DNA of 12,996 nt from an uncultured Thalassospira sp. GTDB lineage: Bacteria; Pseudomonadota; Alphaproteobacteria; Rhodospirillales_A; Thalassospiraceae. Position 1 is the stretch's first letter, and each line of letters starts with the position of its first letter. Below are positions 1 to 6,916 of the stretch, in pieces. The stretch is taken from assembly GCA_946885765.1 (NCBI GenBank), contig CAMPHD010000055.1, positions 1 through 12,996 on the forward strand. Reading direction: 5' to 3'. The position numbers and the translations under genes are program-made. Below the pieces are notes generated by a model. It was given only the letters and a program-made list of their open reading frames with translations, was not told the DNA's origin and made no database searches.

Positions 1-301
1 GTTCCGGCTCAGGCACAGGCTCCGGTTCGACTACCGGCTCGGGCACGGGTTCGGGCTCCGGTTTGACTTCCTCGACCGGCTTTTCGCCCTGTTTGCTGTC
101 TTCGGAATCTGCACTTTCTTCGGGGGTTTCAGCCTCACCCTCTGTTGCCTGCCCGCTGCCTAGCGAAATGCTGATGCTTTGGACTGCCCCCGCGCCTCCC
201 CAACCCGCTGGTTGGGGCTCTGGCATGGCAAGAACGATCCCGCCAGCAAGCACAATACCGGTCAGCCCGGTCGCGATCAGGAAATCAATGCGTTTCGACA
301 T
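1..301 (-). CDS. tonB: TonB-type energy transducer, N-terminal part (cut by window edge)
   Basis: Only the first 100 codons are present. The protein opens MSKRIDFLIATGLTG: two basic residues and then one membrane segment (about residues 6-26). A Gly/Ser-rich linker and an acidic Glu/Ser stretch (about 53-75) follow, then a Pro-Glu/Pro-Val repeat region (about 77-100) running off the edge. A cytoplasmic stub, a single membrane anchor and a Pro-rich periplasmic spacer is the TonB layout. In this family a C-terminal domain touches TonB boxes of outer-membrane receptors; it lies outside the window, so the name also rests on context. The ATG is 3 bp beyond the stop of the upstream exbD-like gene, so it is the last visible gene of the exb operon. 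The membrane segment has no histidine, unlike the E. coli TonB anchor. The Pro-rich repeat also gives a low-complexity stretch in the DNA (1-66). TolA-like proteins are the main alternative. Confidence 0.78.
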   Translation of the reverse strand, partial: MSKRIDFLIATGLTGIVLAGGIVLAMPEPQPAGWGGAGAVQSISISLGSGQATEGEAETPEESADSEDSKQGEKPVEEVKPEPEPVPEPVVEPEPVPEPE

Positions 302-304
302 GTT

Positions 305-721
305 CTATCCGTCTTGGCCCTGATCTGCTTCCATGGCGGTCATCAGCTGGACCTTTTCGATGCCAAGCTCCTGCAAACGTTTCAAAAGGGCGACAACACG
401 CGCCCCCTCGGTGGTTCGATCCGCCCGGATTTCGACTGGCCGACCGGCATAATCGGCTGGCAGCAAGGCCACCAGATCGGCAATCTTGCCCTGACGATCA
501 TCAATGCCAACTTCGGCATTCTTGCCAAACCACAACACAATCGTGTCTTCGGGCTGGCTTTCTGCCGTGGAACTTGCCGGTGGCTCGACATCAAACGGAC
601 CCAGCTTTTGCAGACTTCCGGCAATCATGAAGAAAATCAGCAACAGAAAAACAATGTTGATCAACGGCAACATCGGTTCCTGGGCTGGACTGTCATCGGT
701 GATCTGGATACGGCGCTTCAT
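305..721 (-). CDS. exbD: Second ExbD/TolR-family protein, Asp-to-Asn variant
   Basis: A 138-residue ExbD/TolR-family protein: short basic cytoplasmic tail (MKRRIQ), one membrane helix (about residues 17-36) and a periplasmic domain of about 100 residues. The helix motif reads LPLINIVFLLLIFF. The family norm is LTPLIDVVFxLLIFF, with an Asp (D25 in E. coli ExbD) that is needed for proton-driven function. Here that position is Asn22 (codon at 656-658), so the protein may not pass protons by itself. The periplasmic end (about 95-130, ADRTTEGARVVALLKRL) keeps the usual ExbD pattern. Its ATG overlaps the stop of the upstream exbD by four bases (ATGA, 718-721), which suggests translational coupling and near-equal synthesis. 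It probably works in a complex with the other ExbD and ExbB; a heteromeric ExbD is an inference. Confidence 0.9.
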   Translation of the reverse strand: MKRRIQITDDSPAQEPMLPLINIVFLLLIFFMIAGSLQKLGPFDVEPPASSTAESQPEDTIVLWFGKNAEVGIDDRQGKIADLVALLPADYAGRPVEIRADRTTEGARVVALLKRLQELGIEKVQLMTAMEADQGQDG

Positions 722-1107
722 TCGATCAGATCCACATCGGTAACACCGCCACGCCCCAGCGCATCCATGACAACAATCAGATGCTGCAAATCGGCACCAT
801 TAACCGGGCGAAGATGCACGCTGGCACCGGCATGCTGGCGCAAAATGGTCGCGGCAAGATTGGAAATCGGCACGGCCTCGCCATTCAGCGACAGGCCGCC
901 ATTCGCATCGACATTGACCGTCACCGGACGGATATCGCTGCTGGCACGTGCCTGACCGTCACTGACGGTCACCGACATCTCGAACCCCTTCCAGTCAAGA
1001 AAACTGGAAGCCAGCATGAAAAAGATCAGCAGGATAAAGACAACATCAATCAGCGGCGTCAGGCCGATCATCGGCGAAGCACCGCGATTTCGATCGCGCA
1101 ATTGCAT
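718..1107 (-). CDS. exbD: ExbD biopolymer transport protein
   Basis: A 129-residue ExbD: cytoplasmic N-terminus MQLRDRNRGASPM, a membrane helix (about 15-34) with the motif GLTPLIDVVFILLIFF, and a periplasmic domain (about 45-129). Asp21 (codon at 1045-1047) matches the essential membrane Asp of ExbD/TolR. In the known complex an ExbD dimer sits inside an ExbB pentamer and converts proton flow into TonB motion. The start is ATG at 1107. A purine-rich GGAAAT lies upstream at a somewhat long distance, in the 27-bp gap after exbB. The gene ends in a four-base overlap with the second exbD. TolR is the alternative name, but the flanking TonB-like gene favours ExbD. Confidence 0.93.
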   Translation of the reverse strand: MQLRDRNRGASPMIGLTPLIDVVFILLIFFMLASSFLDWKGFEMSVTVSDGQARASSDIRPVTVNVDANGGLSLNGEAVPISNLAATILRQHAGASVHLRPVNGADLQHLIVVMDALGRGGVTDVDLIE

Positions 1108-1134
1108 AGGACGTATTTCCGACCTTGTTCGGGC

Positions 1135-2013
1135 TTATTCCGCGGCCTGACGCAGCTCGGCAATGTTTGACGCGCGAAGCGCACCTTTCTGCGACAGTTC
1201 GCTGCGATTAATCACCATGGTGCAGACATCTTCCATGACCGCAGCAGCACGGGCGATAACCCCCTGCATCCACATATGAAATGCGGTCGCCGGAATGGCA
1301 ACAACAAGGCCGATGGCCGTGGTCAAAAGAGCCAGCCAGATGCCGCCAGACAGAACGGACGGATCAATACGGCTGCCTGCACCTTCCATTTTCTGGAACG
1401 CCTCAATCATGCCCATCACGGTTCCAAGAAGCCCCAGAAGCGGGCTTAAGACCGCGATTGCCGACATGATCCGAAGACCACTGTTAAGGCTGTCTACTTC
1501 CTTGCGTGCACGGGCGGCAATAATATCGGATGCGGCTTCGCGATTTTCGGCATTGGCAACCGATAGTGTCATGCCAAACAAACCGATCTGCGCTGCAGGA
1601 TGACGGCGACGTACAAGAATTTCAGCGGCCTGTTTTTCGTCGCCATTGGCAAGATGCCGTTCGATATCCTTGGCAAAACCGTCGGCAAAGATGCCGCGGC
1701 GGATAAATCCGACCAGTTTATAGAAGAAAATCAGCATCCCGATAAGCGCCAGCGCCGCCAGAACCCAGCCGACCACACCGGCACGATCTACAAGATCATA
1801 AACAGGCAAGCTGCTAATGGCGTCCGGCACGATGGTGCTTTCGCTGGTGGCAAGTGCACCATCCACCGGCAGACCGGTTTCGGGATCAAGGGTTACGACC
1901 CCCTCTGCTGTTTGCGAGAGCGCACCGTTAGCGGCATCAGTGGCAGCACCATCAAGGCCGAGCGGAGTCTGCGCATCTGGCGATGCAGACAGCGGGTTTA
2001 CGGGTTCAGGCAT
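1135..2013 (-). CDS. exbB: ExbB/TolQ/MotA-family proton channel subunit with long N-terminal extension
   Basis: A 292-residue inner-membrane proton-channel subunit. I chose the ATG at 2011-2013 because GGAAGAG sits just upstream; longer in-frame reading goes into an unlikely Arg/Ser-rich leader. Residues 1-75 are an acidic, Ala/Pro/Thr-rich extension without a signal peptide. Membrane segments lie at about 80-103, 182-205 and 222-248. The family core is clear: LSPLLGLLGTVMGMIEAF (about 189-206) and TTAIGLVVAIPAT (231-243), matching the two pore helices of E. coli ExbB, including the conserved Thr in each. A cytoplasmic loop of about 75 residues (RRGIFADGF to SLNSG) separates helices 1 and 2. 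It is the first gene of the exb operon. MotA or TolQ could score similarly, but the ExbD and TonB neighbours decide. Confidence 0.92.
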   Translation of the reverse strand: MPEPVNPLSASPDAQTPLGLDGAATDAANGALSQTAEGVVTLDPETGLPVDGALATSESTIVPDAISSLPVYDLVDRAGVVGWVLAALALIGMLIFFYKLVGFIRRGIFADGFAKDIERHLANGDEKQAAEILVRRRHPAAQIGLFGMTLSVANAENREAASDIIAARARKEVDSLNSGLRIMSAIAVLSPLLGLLGTVMGMIEAFQKMEGAGSRIDPSVLSGGIWLALLTTAIGLVVAIPATAFHMWMQGVIARAAAVMEDVCTMVINRSELSQKGALRASNIAELRQAAE

Positions 2014-2102
2014 GTAACTCTTCCGATCCAAAATACGATCAGCGCCGGACGTCCTGCTCCGGCGCATTTGAAACTGATTTGCATTACTTACAAGAAATCA
2101 CA

Positions 2103-2119
2103 TTGCGATGCAATCGCAA
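2103..2119. promoter_or_regulatory. 17-bp perfect palindrome upstream of exbB (candidate operator)
   Basis: TTGCGAT-GCA-ATCGCAA, a perfect 7-3-7 inverted repeat 90 bp upstream of the exbB start. Its TTGC...GCAA ends recall Fur/Mur-type boxes of alphaproteobacteria, and metal control would suit a Ton motor. No strong sigma-70 promoter could be fixed around it, so the regulator is unknown. Confidence 0.45.
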
Positions 2120-2217
2120 CTGCGAAAAGACGCGCGTTTTTCGTGCATGGCCGCAATGCACCGCACGTTTGGCAGCCCACGCCAAGGCGTTTGAAAACGG
2201 GTGAAATCAGGAAAAGC

Positions 2218-2251
2218 AAAACCCCCGGAACCTTCGAGTTCCGGGGGTTTT
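2218..2251 (-). terminator. Rho-independent terminator of the first tRNA-Lys
   Basis: A 14-bp perfect stem (AAAACCCCCGGAAC paired with GTTCCGGGGGTTTT) around a six-base loop, 4 bp past the tRNA 3' end on the minus strand. The T-rich tract TTTTGCTTTT follows it on that strand. Confidence 0.88.
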
Positions 2252-2255
2252 GAAA

Positions 2256-2331
2256 TGGTGAGCCCGACAGGATTCGAACCTGTGGCCAACTGATTAAAAG
2301 TCAGTTGCTCTACCAACTGAGCTACGGGCCC
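2256..2331 (-). tRNA. tRNA-Lys (anticodon TTT), copy 1
   Basis: The 76-nt minus-strand sequence folds as a full cloverleaf. The acceptor is GGGCCCG/CGGGCTC with one G-U pair. The D stem is GCTC/GAGC, the anticodon stem ACTGA/TCAGT carries loop CTTTTAA (anticodon TTT), and the T arm is ACAGG-TTCGAAT-CCTGT. CCA is encoded. It reads lysine codons AAA and AAG. It has its own promoter (2350-2378) and terminator (2218-2251), and is identical to the copy at 2564-2639. Confidence 0.97.
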
Positions 2332-2349
2332 TCAATGTTGGTGAGCGGC

Positions 2350-2378
2350 CTTTTAATGTGCTGACCGCAAAGGGTCAA
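2350..2378 (-). promoter_or_regulatory. Sigma-70-type promoter of tRNA-Lys copy 1
   Basis: On the minus strand TTGACC (2373-2378) is followed after 17 bases by TAAAAG (2350-2355), or after 16 by TTAAAA. It lies about 19 bp before the tRNA 5' end. The same layout precedes the second copy. Confidence 0.7.
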
Positions 2379-2528
2379 CCCCCCTTTTTCGATCAAACTG
2401 CATGACAGCCATTCAAAAGGAAAAAAACATCCATATCCGGCCTGTTACCGGTTCGTCAGAAAAACCGGATATCGATCCTGACAAACCCGTTCACAGCAAA
2501 GATCGCGATACAAAACCGGAAAAAGAAA

Positions 2529-2561
2529 AAGCCCCCGAAACCGTTTGGGTTTCAGGGGCTT
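2529..2561 (-). terminator. Rho-independent terminator of the second tRNA-Lys
   Basis: A stem of about 14 bp with one C/A mismatch (AAGCCCCCGAAACC with GGTTTCAGGGGCTT, loop GTTTG) directly after the tRNA 3' end on the minus strand, followed there by TTTTTCTTTTT. Confidence 0.87.
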
Positions 2562-2563
2562 AT

Positions 2564-2639
2564 TGGTGAGCCCGACAGGATTCGAACCTGTGGCCAACTG
2601 ATTAAAAGTCAGTTGCTCTACCAACTGAGCTACGGGCCC
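2564..2639 (-). tRNA. tRNA-Lys (anticodon TTT), copy 2
   Basis: Identical over all 76 nt to the gene at 2256-2331, including the encoded CCA. The leader is also related: both carry a TCAA-(T/C)-GTTGGTGA element just before the tRNA 5' end and the same TTGACC...TTAAAA promoter. The spacer sequences and terminators differ in detail. This points to a duplication of a whole transcription unit rather than of the tRNA alone. Confidence 0.97.
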
Positions 2640-2657
2640 TCAACGTTGGTGAAGCGC

Positions 2658-2686
2658 GTTTTAATGGGACTGGCGGCTGCGGTCAA
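2658..2686 (-). promoter_or_regulatory. Sigma-70-type promoter of tRNA-Lys copy 2
   Basis: TTGACC (2681-2686, minus strand), then 16 bases, then TTAAAA (2659-2664), or 17 bases and TAAAAC (2658-2663). Same distance from the tRNA as in copy 1. Confidence 0.7.
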
Positions 2687-2736
2687 CACCTGTTTTCCAT
2701 ATTTTCCCGGTTTTTGTACTTTCAGGCCCCAAAACG

Positions 2737-2767
2737 CGAAAGCCGCCCCAATCAAGGACGGCTTTCG
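2737..2767 (-). terminator. Terminator of the gyrA-coaD-cyclophilin operon
   Basis: A nine-base perfect stem (CGAAAGCCG/CGGCTTTCG) with a 13-base loop, 24 bp past the cyclophilin stop. It is followed on the minus strand by TTTTGGGG, a short T-run, so its strength is uncertain. Confidence 0.7.
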
Positions 2768-2791
2768 GTTGCATTCTGTCGGCAGGAGCCC

Positions 2792-3376
2792 TTATTGCGC
2801 GTCAGCCGCGACCTGCATTTTCACAATGTGATCCGGATCGGCAACCCGGCCATTGGCCCAGGGTGCGCCTTTTTTCAGGCCATCGACATATTCCATACCC
2901 GATACAACCTGCCCCCAGATGGTGTATTGACCATCAAGATGCGGCGCGTCGGCAAAGACGATGAAGAACTGCGAATCAGCACTGTTCGGGTTGGCCGAAC
3001 GTGCCATTGAAACCGTGCCGCGCACGTGATGTTCGCTCGAAAATTCCGCCGGAAGTTTCTGCCCTGAACCACCGGTGCCGTCCCCTTTGGGATCGCCGCC
3101 CTGCGCCATGAAACCTTCGATCACGCGATGGAATGTCAGGCCGTCATAAAAGCCTGCGCGTGTCAGCTCCTTGATGCGTTCAACATGCTTGGGCGCCAGA
3201 TCGAGACGCAGCTGAATGACAACGCGACCTGCTTCAAGATCCAGATACAGGGTATTTTCCAGATCCTGCGATGCATCGGCCGACTGGGCCTGAGCACCGC
3301 CGCCGATTCCACCGTTCGACATGGTCACTATTCCTAATACGAGTACAAAAAGAGATGCGAGACGAATAAGACGCAT
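2792..3376 (-). CDS. Secreted cyclophilin-type peptidyl-prolyl cis-trans isomerase
   Basis: A 194-residue cyclophilin that speeds cis-trans isomerisation of Xaa-Pro bonds. An N-terminal signal peptide (basic MRLIR, hydrophobic core, likely cleavage AQA|QS after residue 30) sends it to the periplasm. The cyclophilin domain spans about 42-190. It has FHRVIEGFMAQGGDP (82-95) with the catalytic Arg84, SADSQFFIVF (132-141) and YTIWGQV (151-157) with Trp154, the residue linked to cyclosporin binding in human CypA. The ATG is 7 bp after the coaD stop, and its AAAGGA ribosome site lies in the last codons of coaD, so translation is probably coupled. It is the last gene of the gyrA operon and is followed by a terminator at 2737-2767. 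Confidence 0.93.
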   Translation of the reverse strand: MRLIRLASLFVLVLGIVTMSNGGIGGGAQAQSADASQDLENTLYLDLEAGRVVIQLRLDLAPKHVERIKELTRAGFYDGLTFHRVIEGFMAQGGDPKGDGTGGSGQKLPAEFSSEHHVRGTVSMARSANPNSADSQFFIVFADAPHLDGQYTIWGQVVSGMEYVDGLKKGAPWANGRVADPDHIVKMQVAADAQ

Positions 3377-3383
3377 GGTTGCG

Positions 3384-3911
3384 CTATTCCTTTTCTTCGG
3401 CCAGCTTTTCGTGCAGTCGCTTCAGCACGTTTGCCGGCACAAATTCGGTAACATTACCGCCCAGACGGGCGATTTCCTTCACAAAGCGTGAAGACACGAA
3501 TTGCTGTTTGTCCGAGGCCATAAGGAACACCGTCTCGATCTTGGGTGCAAGACGGGCGTTCATTCCAGCCATCTGGACTTCATATTCGAAATCCGAAACT
3601 GCCCGAAGTCCGCGAATGATGGTGCTCGACCCGTTTTCCTGGGCGAACTGCATCAAAAGAGAACTGAACGGTTTGACGATGGTGCGGGCGGCAACTTCGC
3701 CACCCGCCGCCTTAAGAGCCTCTTCGACCAGTGCGCAACGTTCTTCGACCCCAAACATCGGGCCCTTTCCCGCATTGACCGCAACGCCGACAATAAGCTT
3801 GTCGACGATGCGGGTCGCGCGACGAATAATGTCCATATGCCCCTGGGTTACCGGGTCGAACGTGCCCGGATAAATCCCGATACGCGAGGCGTTTGAAGAC
3901 TGTTCGTTCAT
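3384..3911 (-). CDS. coaD: Phosphopantetheine adenylyltransferase
   Basis: A 175-residue enzyme of the CoaD family, which joins 4'-phosphopantetheine and ATP to give dephospho-CoA and pyrophosphate, the next-to-last step of coenzyme A synthesis, in the cytoplasm. The nucleotidyltransferase signature is complete: YPGTFDPVTQGHMDII (14-29) with the TxGH motif at 22-25, IIRGLRAVSDFEYE (98-111), and SSRFVKEIARLGG (140-152). It is somewhat longer than the E. coli protein because of an N-terminal extension (MNEQSSNAS) and a charged C-terminal tail (about 163-175). The ATG at 3909-3911 lies 12 bp after the gyrA stop behind GGAAG, so it is co-transcribed with gyrA. Confidence 0.96.
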   Translation of the reverse strand: MNEQSSNASRIGIYPGTFDPVTQGHMDIIRRATRIVDKLIVGVAVNAGKGPMFGVEERCALVEEALKAAGGEVAARTIVKPFSSLLMQFAQENGSSTIIRGLRAVSDFEYEVQMAGMNARLAPKIETVFLMASDKQQFVSSRFVKEIARLGGNVTEFVPANVLKRLHEKLAEEKE

Positions 3912-3923
3912 TGATCTTCCGTT

Positions 3924-6725
3924 TTATGCGTCGGTGTCGTCTGAACCGGTTTCCACTGCCTCGCTGCCATCTTCGGCAACGACCGGTGCATCTTCGCCTG
4001 CCGCGATTTCGGCGCCTTCTGCACCTTCTTCGCCTTCAAGCTCTTCATCACCATTGTCACCCAGATTTGACAGACGTTCGACAGCAACAACCTGTTCGTC
4101 TTCGGCCGTGCGGAACAGGGTAACGCCCTGCGTTTTGCGCCCGGCAATACGGATATCATGTGTCGGCATACGAATGACCTTGCCACCATTGGTGACCATC
4201 ATCAGCTCGTCGCCTTCCTCGATCACGAAGGACGCCGCGACATTGCCGTTACGTTCCGACATCTCGATATTGGCAAAGCCCTGACCGCCACGGCCCGTTA
4301 CACGGTATTCATAGGCGGACGTACGTTTGCCATAACCATTTTCGGTAACCGAAAGAATCAGCTGATCACCCGCCAGAAGTTCGTCGTAACGCTCCTGCGT
4401 CAGGATTTCGAGCGGCAAAGCATCATCGGCCGAGATTTCCTCGCGGCGCAGCTTGCTTGCAATTGAAAGATACTCGTCACGTTCTTCCATTGAGGCATGG
4501 TTACCAAACAGGACCGACATCGCGATGACATTGTCTTCGTTCGCAAGGCGGATACCGCGTACACCGACCGAGTTACGGCCGGTAAAGACGCGCACATCGC
4601 CAACACGGAAACGAATGCATTTACCCATACGGGTGGTCAGCAGAATGTCGTCGTCATCGGTGCAGGTCTGAACCGCAATCAGCTTGTCACCACGATCTTC
4701 TTCAAGCTTCATGGCGATCTTGCCGTTTGATTTCACATTCACGAAATCGGCAAGGCTGTTACGGCGGACGTTACCGGTCGAAGTCGCAAACATCACATGC
4801 AGGTTTGGCCATTCTTCCTCGTCGGGAAGCGGCAGAACCGTTGTGATATATTCGCCTTCGGACAACGGCAGCAGGTTCACAAGTGCCTTACCGCGTGATT
4901 GCGGCGTACCCAGCGGCAAGCGCCAGACTTTCATCTTGTAGACCATCCCCTCGGAACTGAAGAACAGAACCGGGGTGTGGGTGTTGGCAACGAACAGTTT
5001 GGATACGAAATCTTCCTCACGCGTTGCCATACCCGAACGGCCTTTGCCGCCGCGACGCTGCGCGCGATAGGTCGACAACGGAACACGCTGGATATAGCCG
5101 GTATGCGATACGGTCACGACCATATCTTCACGGGCAATCAGGTCTTCGATGTCGTGCTCGAACTCTGCTTCAAGGATTTCACTGCGACGTTCATTGGCAA
5201 ACTCGTTGCGCATTTCGGTCAGTTCATCCTTCAGGATGATCATCTTGCGTTCGCGTGAACCAAGGATATCGAGGAAATCTTTGATCTTCTCACCCAATTC
5301 GGTCAATTCGGACGCAATTTTATCGCGTTCAAGGCCGGTCAGGCGATGCAGACGCAGTTCAAGGATTGCACGCGCCTGTGCTTCGGAAAGCTTGTAATTG
5401 CCATCGTCCGATCCGACCTGGTTCGGGTCGGCGATCAGTTCGATCAGCGGCACAATATCGCCCGCCGGCCAGCTGCGTTCCATCAGTTGTTCACGTGCAA
5501 TCTGCGGGTCAGCCGCGGCACGAATCAAACGGATGACTTCATCGATATTGGCAACAGCAATGCCAAGACCAACCACCAGATGGGCGCGCTCACGTGCCTT
5601 TTTCAGCAAGTGAATGGTCCGACGTGTGATGACTTCTTCGCGGAATTCAACGAATGCCTGAATGATGTCCTTCAGGTTCATCAGTTCCGGCTTGCCACGG
5701 TTCAGCGCCAGCATATTGACGCCAAACGACGTCTGAAGCGCGGTAAAGCGGAACAACTGGTTCAGAACAACATCCGCAACCGCATCACGCTTGATTTCGA
5801 TAACCATGCGAACGCCCGAACGGTCGGACTCGTCACGCAGATCGGAAATGCCTTCGATCTTCTTGTCACGGACCAGTTCGGCGATCTTTTCCATCAAGGT
5901 CGCCTTGTTCACCTGGAAGGGAACTTCGGTAACAATGATGGCTTCACGGTTGGCGCGGATTTCCTCGACGTGGGTACGTGCCCGCATAACGACAGAACCA
6001 CGACCGGTTTTAAAGGCCGAATGAATACCCGAACGGCCAAGGATCAGCGCACCGGTCGGGAAATCCGGACCGTGCACGAATTCCATCAGACCTTCGACGG
6101 TAATCGCCGGGTTATCGACATAGGCCATGCAGCCATCGATAACTTCGCCAAGGTTGTGCGGCGGAATATTGGTAGCCATACCAACCGCAATACCGCCAGC
6201 ACCATTGACCAGCATGTTCGGAAAACGTGCCGGCAGAACCGATGGTTCCTTGGTGGTTTCGTCGTAGTTATCGCGGAAATCGATGGTTTCCTTATCGATA
6301 TCGTCGAGCAGATAATGGGCGGATTTCGCCATGCGAGCTTCGGTGTAACGCATGGCAGCGGCCTTGTCGCCGTCCATCGAGCCGAAGTTGCCCTGCCCGT
6401 CAATCAGCGGCAGGCGCATGGAGAATCCCTGCGCCATACGGACCATCGCGTCGTAAATCGCGCTGTCACCGTGCGGGTGGTATTTACCCATCACATCACC
6501 AACCACGCGGGCCGATTTGCGGAATGGTTTGTTCCATTCAAAGCCGTTTTCATGCATCGCATAAAGAATACGGCGATGCACCGGCTTCAAACCGTCGCGG
6601 ACGTCGGGCAGCGCACGGCTGACGATCACGCTCATTGCGTAATCAAGGTAGCTGCGGCGCATTTCCTGTTCGATGGATACCGGGATAATATCGCGGCTAT
6701 CTGGATTGGTCTCTTTGGTGGACAA
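3924..6725 (-). CDS. gyrA: DNA gyrase subunit A (TTG start)
   Basis: GyrA, 933 residues, the breakage-rejoining subunit that works with GyrB to add negative supercoils using ATP. The winged-helix/tower core spans about 1-525. It contains the quinolone region [12 protein letters not shown] (81-92) with unmutated Ser88 and Asp92 (E. coli Ser83, Asp87), and the catalytic Tyr127 in [10 protein letters not shown]. The DNA-wrapping C-terminal beta-pinwheel begins near 530 with the GyrA box QRRGGKG at 556-562. The tail from about 885 is very acidic (Glu/Asp/Gly/Ala). The first codon is TTG (6723-6725): an in-frame TGA lies 13 codons upstream, no ATG or GTG lies between, and AAGAGG sits 9 bases before it. 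It is the first gene of gyrA-coaD-cyclophilin. Confidence 0.98.
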   Translation of the reverse strand: MSTKETNPDSRDIIPVSIEQEMRRSYLDYAMSVIVSRALPDVRDGLKPVHRRILYAMHENGFEWNKPFRKSARVVGDVMGKYHPHGDSAIYDAMVRMAQGFSMRLPLIDGQGNFGSMDGDKAAAMRYTEARMAKSAHYLLDDIDKETIDFRDNYDETTKEPSVLPARFPNMLVNGAGGIAVGMATNIPPHNLGEVIDGCMAYVDNPAITVEGLMEFVHGPDFPTGALILGRSGIHSAFKTGRGSVVMRARTHVEEIRANREAIIVTEVPFQVNKATLMEKIAELVRDKKIEGISDLRDESDRSGVRMVIEIKRDAVADVVLNQLFRFTALQTSFGVNMLALNRGKPELMNLKDIIQAFVEFREEVITRRTIHLLKKARERAHLVVGLGIAVANIDEVIRLIRAAADPQIAREQLMERSWPAGDIVPLIELIADPNQVGSDDGNYKLSEAQARAILELRLHRLTGLERDKIASELTELGEKIKDFLDILGSRERKMIILKDELTEMRNEFANERRSEILEAEFEHDIEDLIAREDMVVTVSHTGYIQRVPLSTYRAQRRGGKGRSGMATREEDFVSKLFVANTHTPVLFFSSEGMVYKMKVWRLPLGTPQSRGKALVNLLPLSEGEYITTVLPLPDEEEWPNLHVMFATSTGNVRRNSLADFVNVKSNGKIAMKLEEDRGDKLIAVQTCTDDDDILLTTRMGKCIRFRVGDVRVFTGRNSVGVRGIRLANEDNVIAMSVLFGNHASMEERDEYLSIASKLRREEISADDALPLEILTQERYDELLAGDQLILSVTENGYGKRTSAYEYRVTGRGGQGFANIEMSERNGNVAASFVIEEGDELMMVTNGGKVIRMPTHDIRIAGRKTQGVTLFRTAEDEQVVAVERLSNLGDNGDEELEGEEGAEGAEIAAGEDAPVVAEDGSEAVETGSDDTDA

Positions 6726-6772
6726 AAGCCGTGACCTCTTAAACTCTTGATCAGAAATGCTTCAATCGGCGT

Positions 6773-6788
6773 GACATATGGACATATG
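6773..6788. repeat. Tandem GACATATG repeat in the gyrA leader
   Basis: Two exact head-to-tail copies of GACATATG (6773-6780, 6781-6788), each containing the self-complementary CATATG. They lie between the likely gyrA promoter and its TTG start, so they should be in the transcribed leader. The function is unknown. Confidence 0.5.
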
Positions 6789-6805
6789 CCTGACCAGTGA
6801 GCCGG

Positions 6806-6834
6806 AAAGTATCAGGTTTGTCCGGCACAAACAA
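6806..6834 (-). promoter_or_regulatory. Candidate promoter of the gyrA operon
   Basis: On the minus strand TTGTTT (6829-6834), 17 bases, then TACTTT (6806-6811), giving a leader of roughly 70 nt. A GCCGGA/TCCGGC inverted repeat (6801-6806 and 6821-6826) lies across the -10 and spacer and could hold a regulator. Both hexamers are imperfect. Confidence 0.4.
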
Positions 6835-6916
6835 TATTGACAAATCTGCCTGTCCCAGCATTAGGCACAAACCACAGAAATAATCGTATTTTAAGCAAAA
6901 ATGCCCGATCCAAAGG

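Noticed and set aside
1..66. Short tandem repeat at the left edge as a separate repeat element
   Set aside because: It is the DNA form of the Pro-Glu/Pro-Val repeats of the TonB spacer, so it is explained by coding.
179..955. Plus-strand open frame of 258 codons across the tonB/exbD region
   Set aside because: It runs antisense to three well-supported genes, has no ribosome site, and its composition is that of a shadow frame.
2098..2316. Minus-strand frame of 72 codons overlapping tRNA-Lys
   Set aside because: It is produced by reading the tRNA and its terminator as protein (LTFNQLATGSNPVG), a common false gene.
2332..2563. Phage or island attachment site at the duplicated tRNA-Lys
   Set aside because: Both tRNAs are complete with own promoters and terminators, and the 232 bp between them holds no integrase or cargo.
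6426..6486. Possible quinolone-resistance mutation in gyrA
   Set aside because: The key residues Ser88 and Asp92 are the normal susceptible types.
5346..6734. Very long open frame (462 codons) on the plus strand opposite gyrA
   Set aside because: It lies fully antisense to a certain gyrA. The translated text is His/Arg/Asn-rich without any known motif, as expected for an antisense frame of a strongly codon-biased gene.
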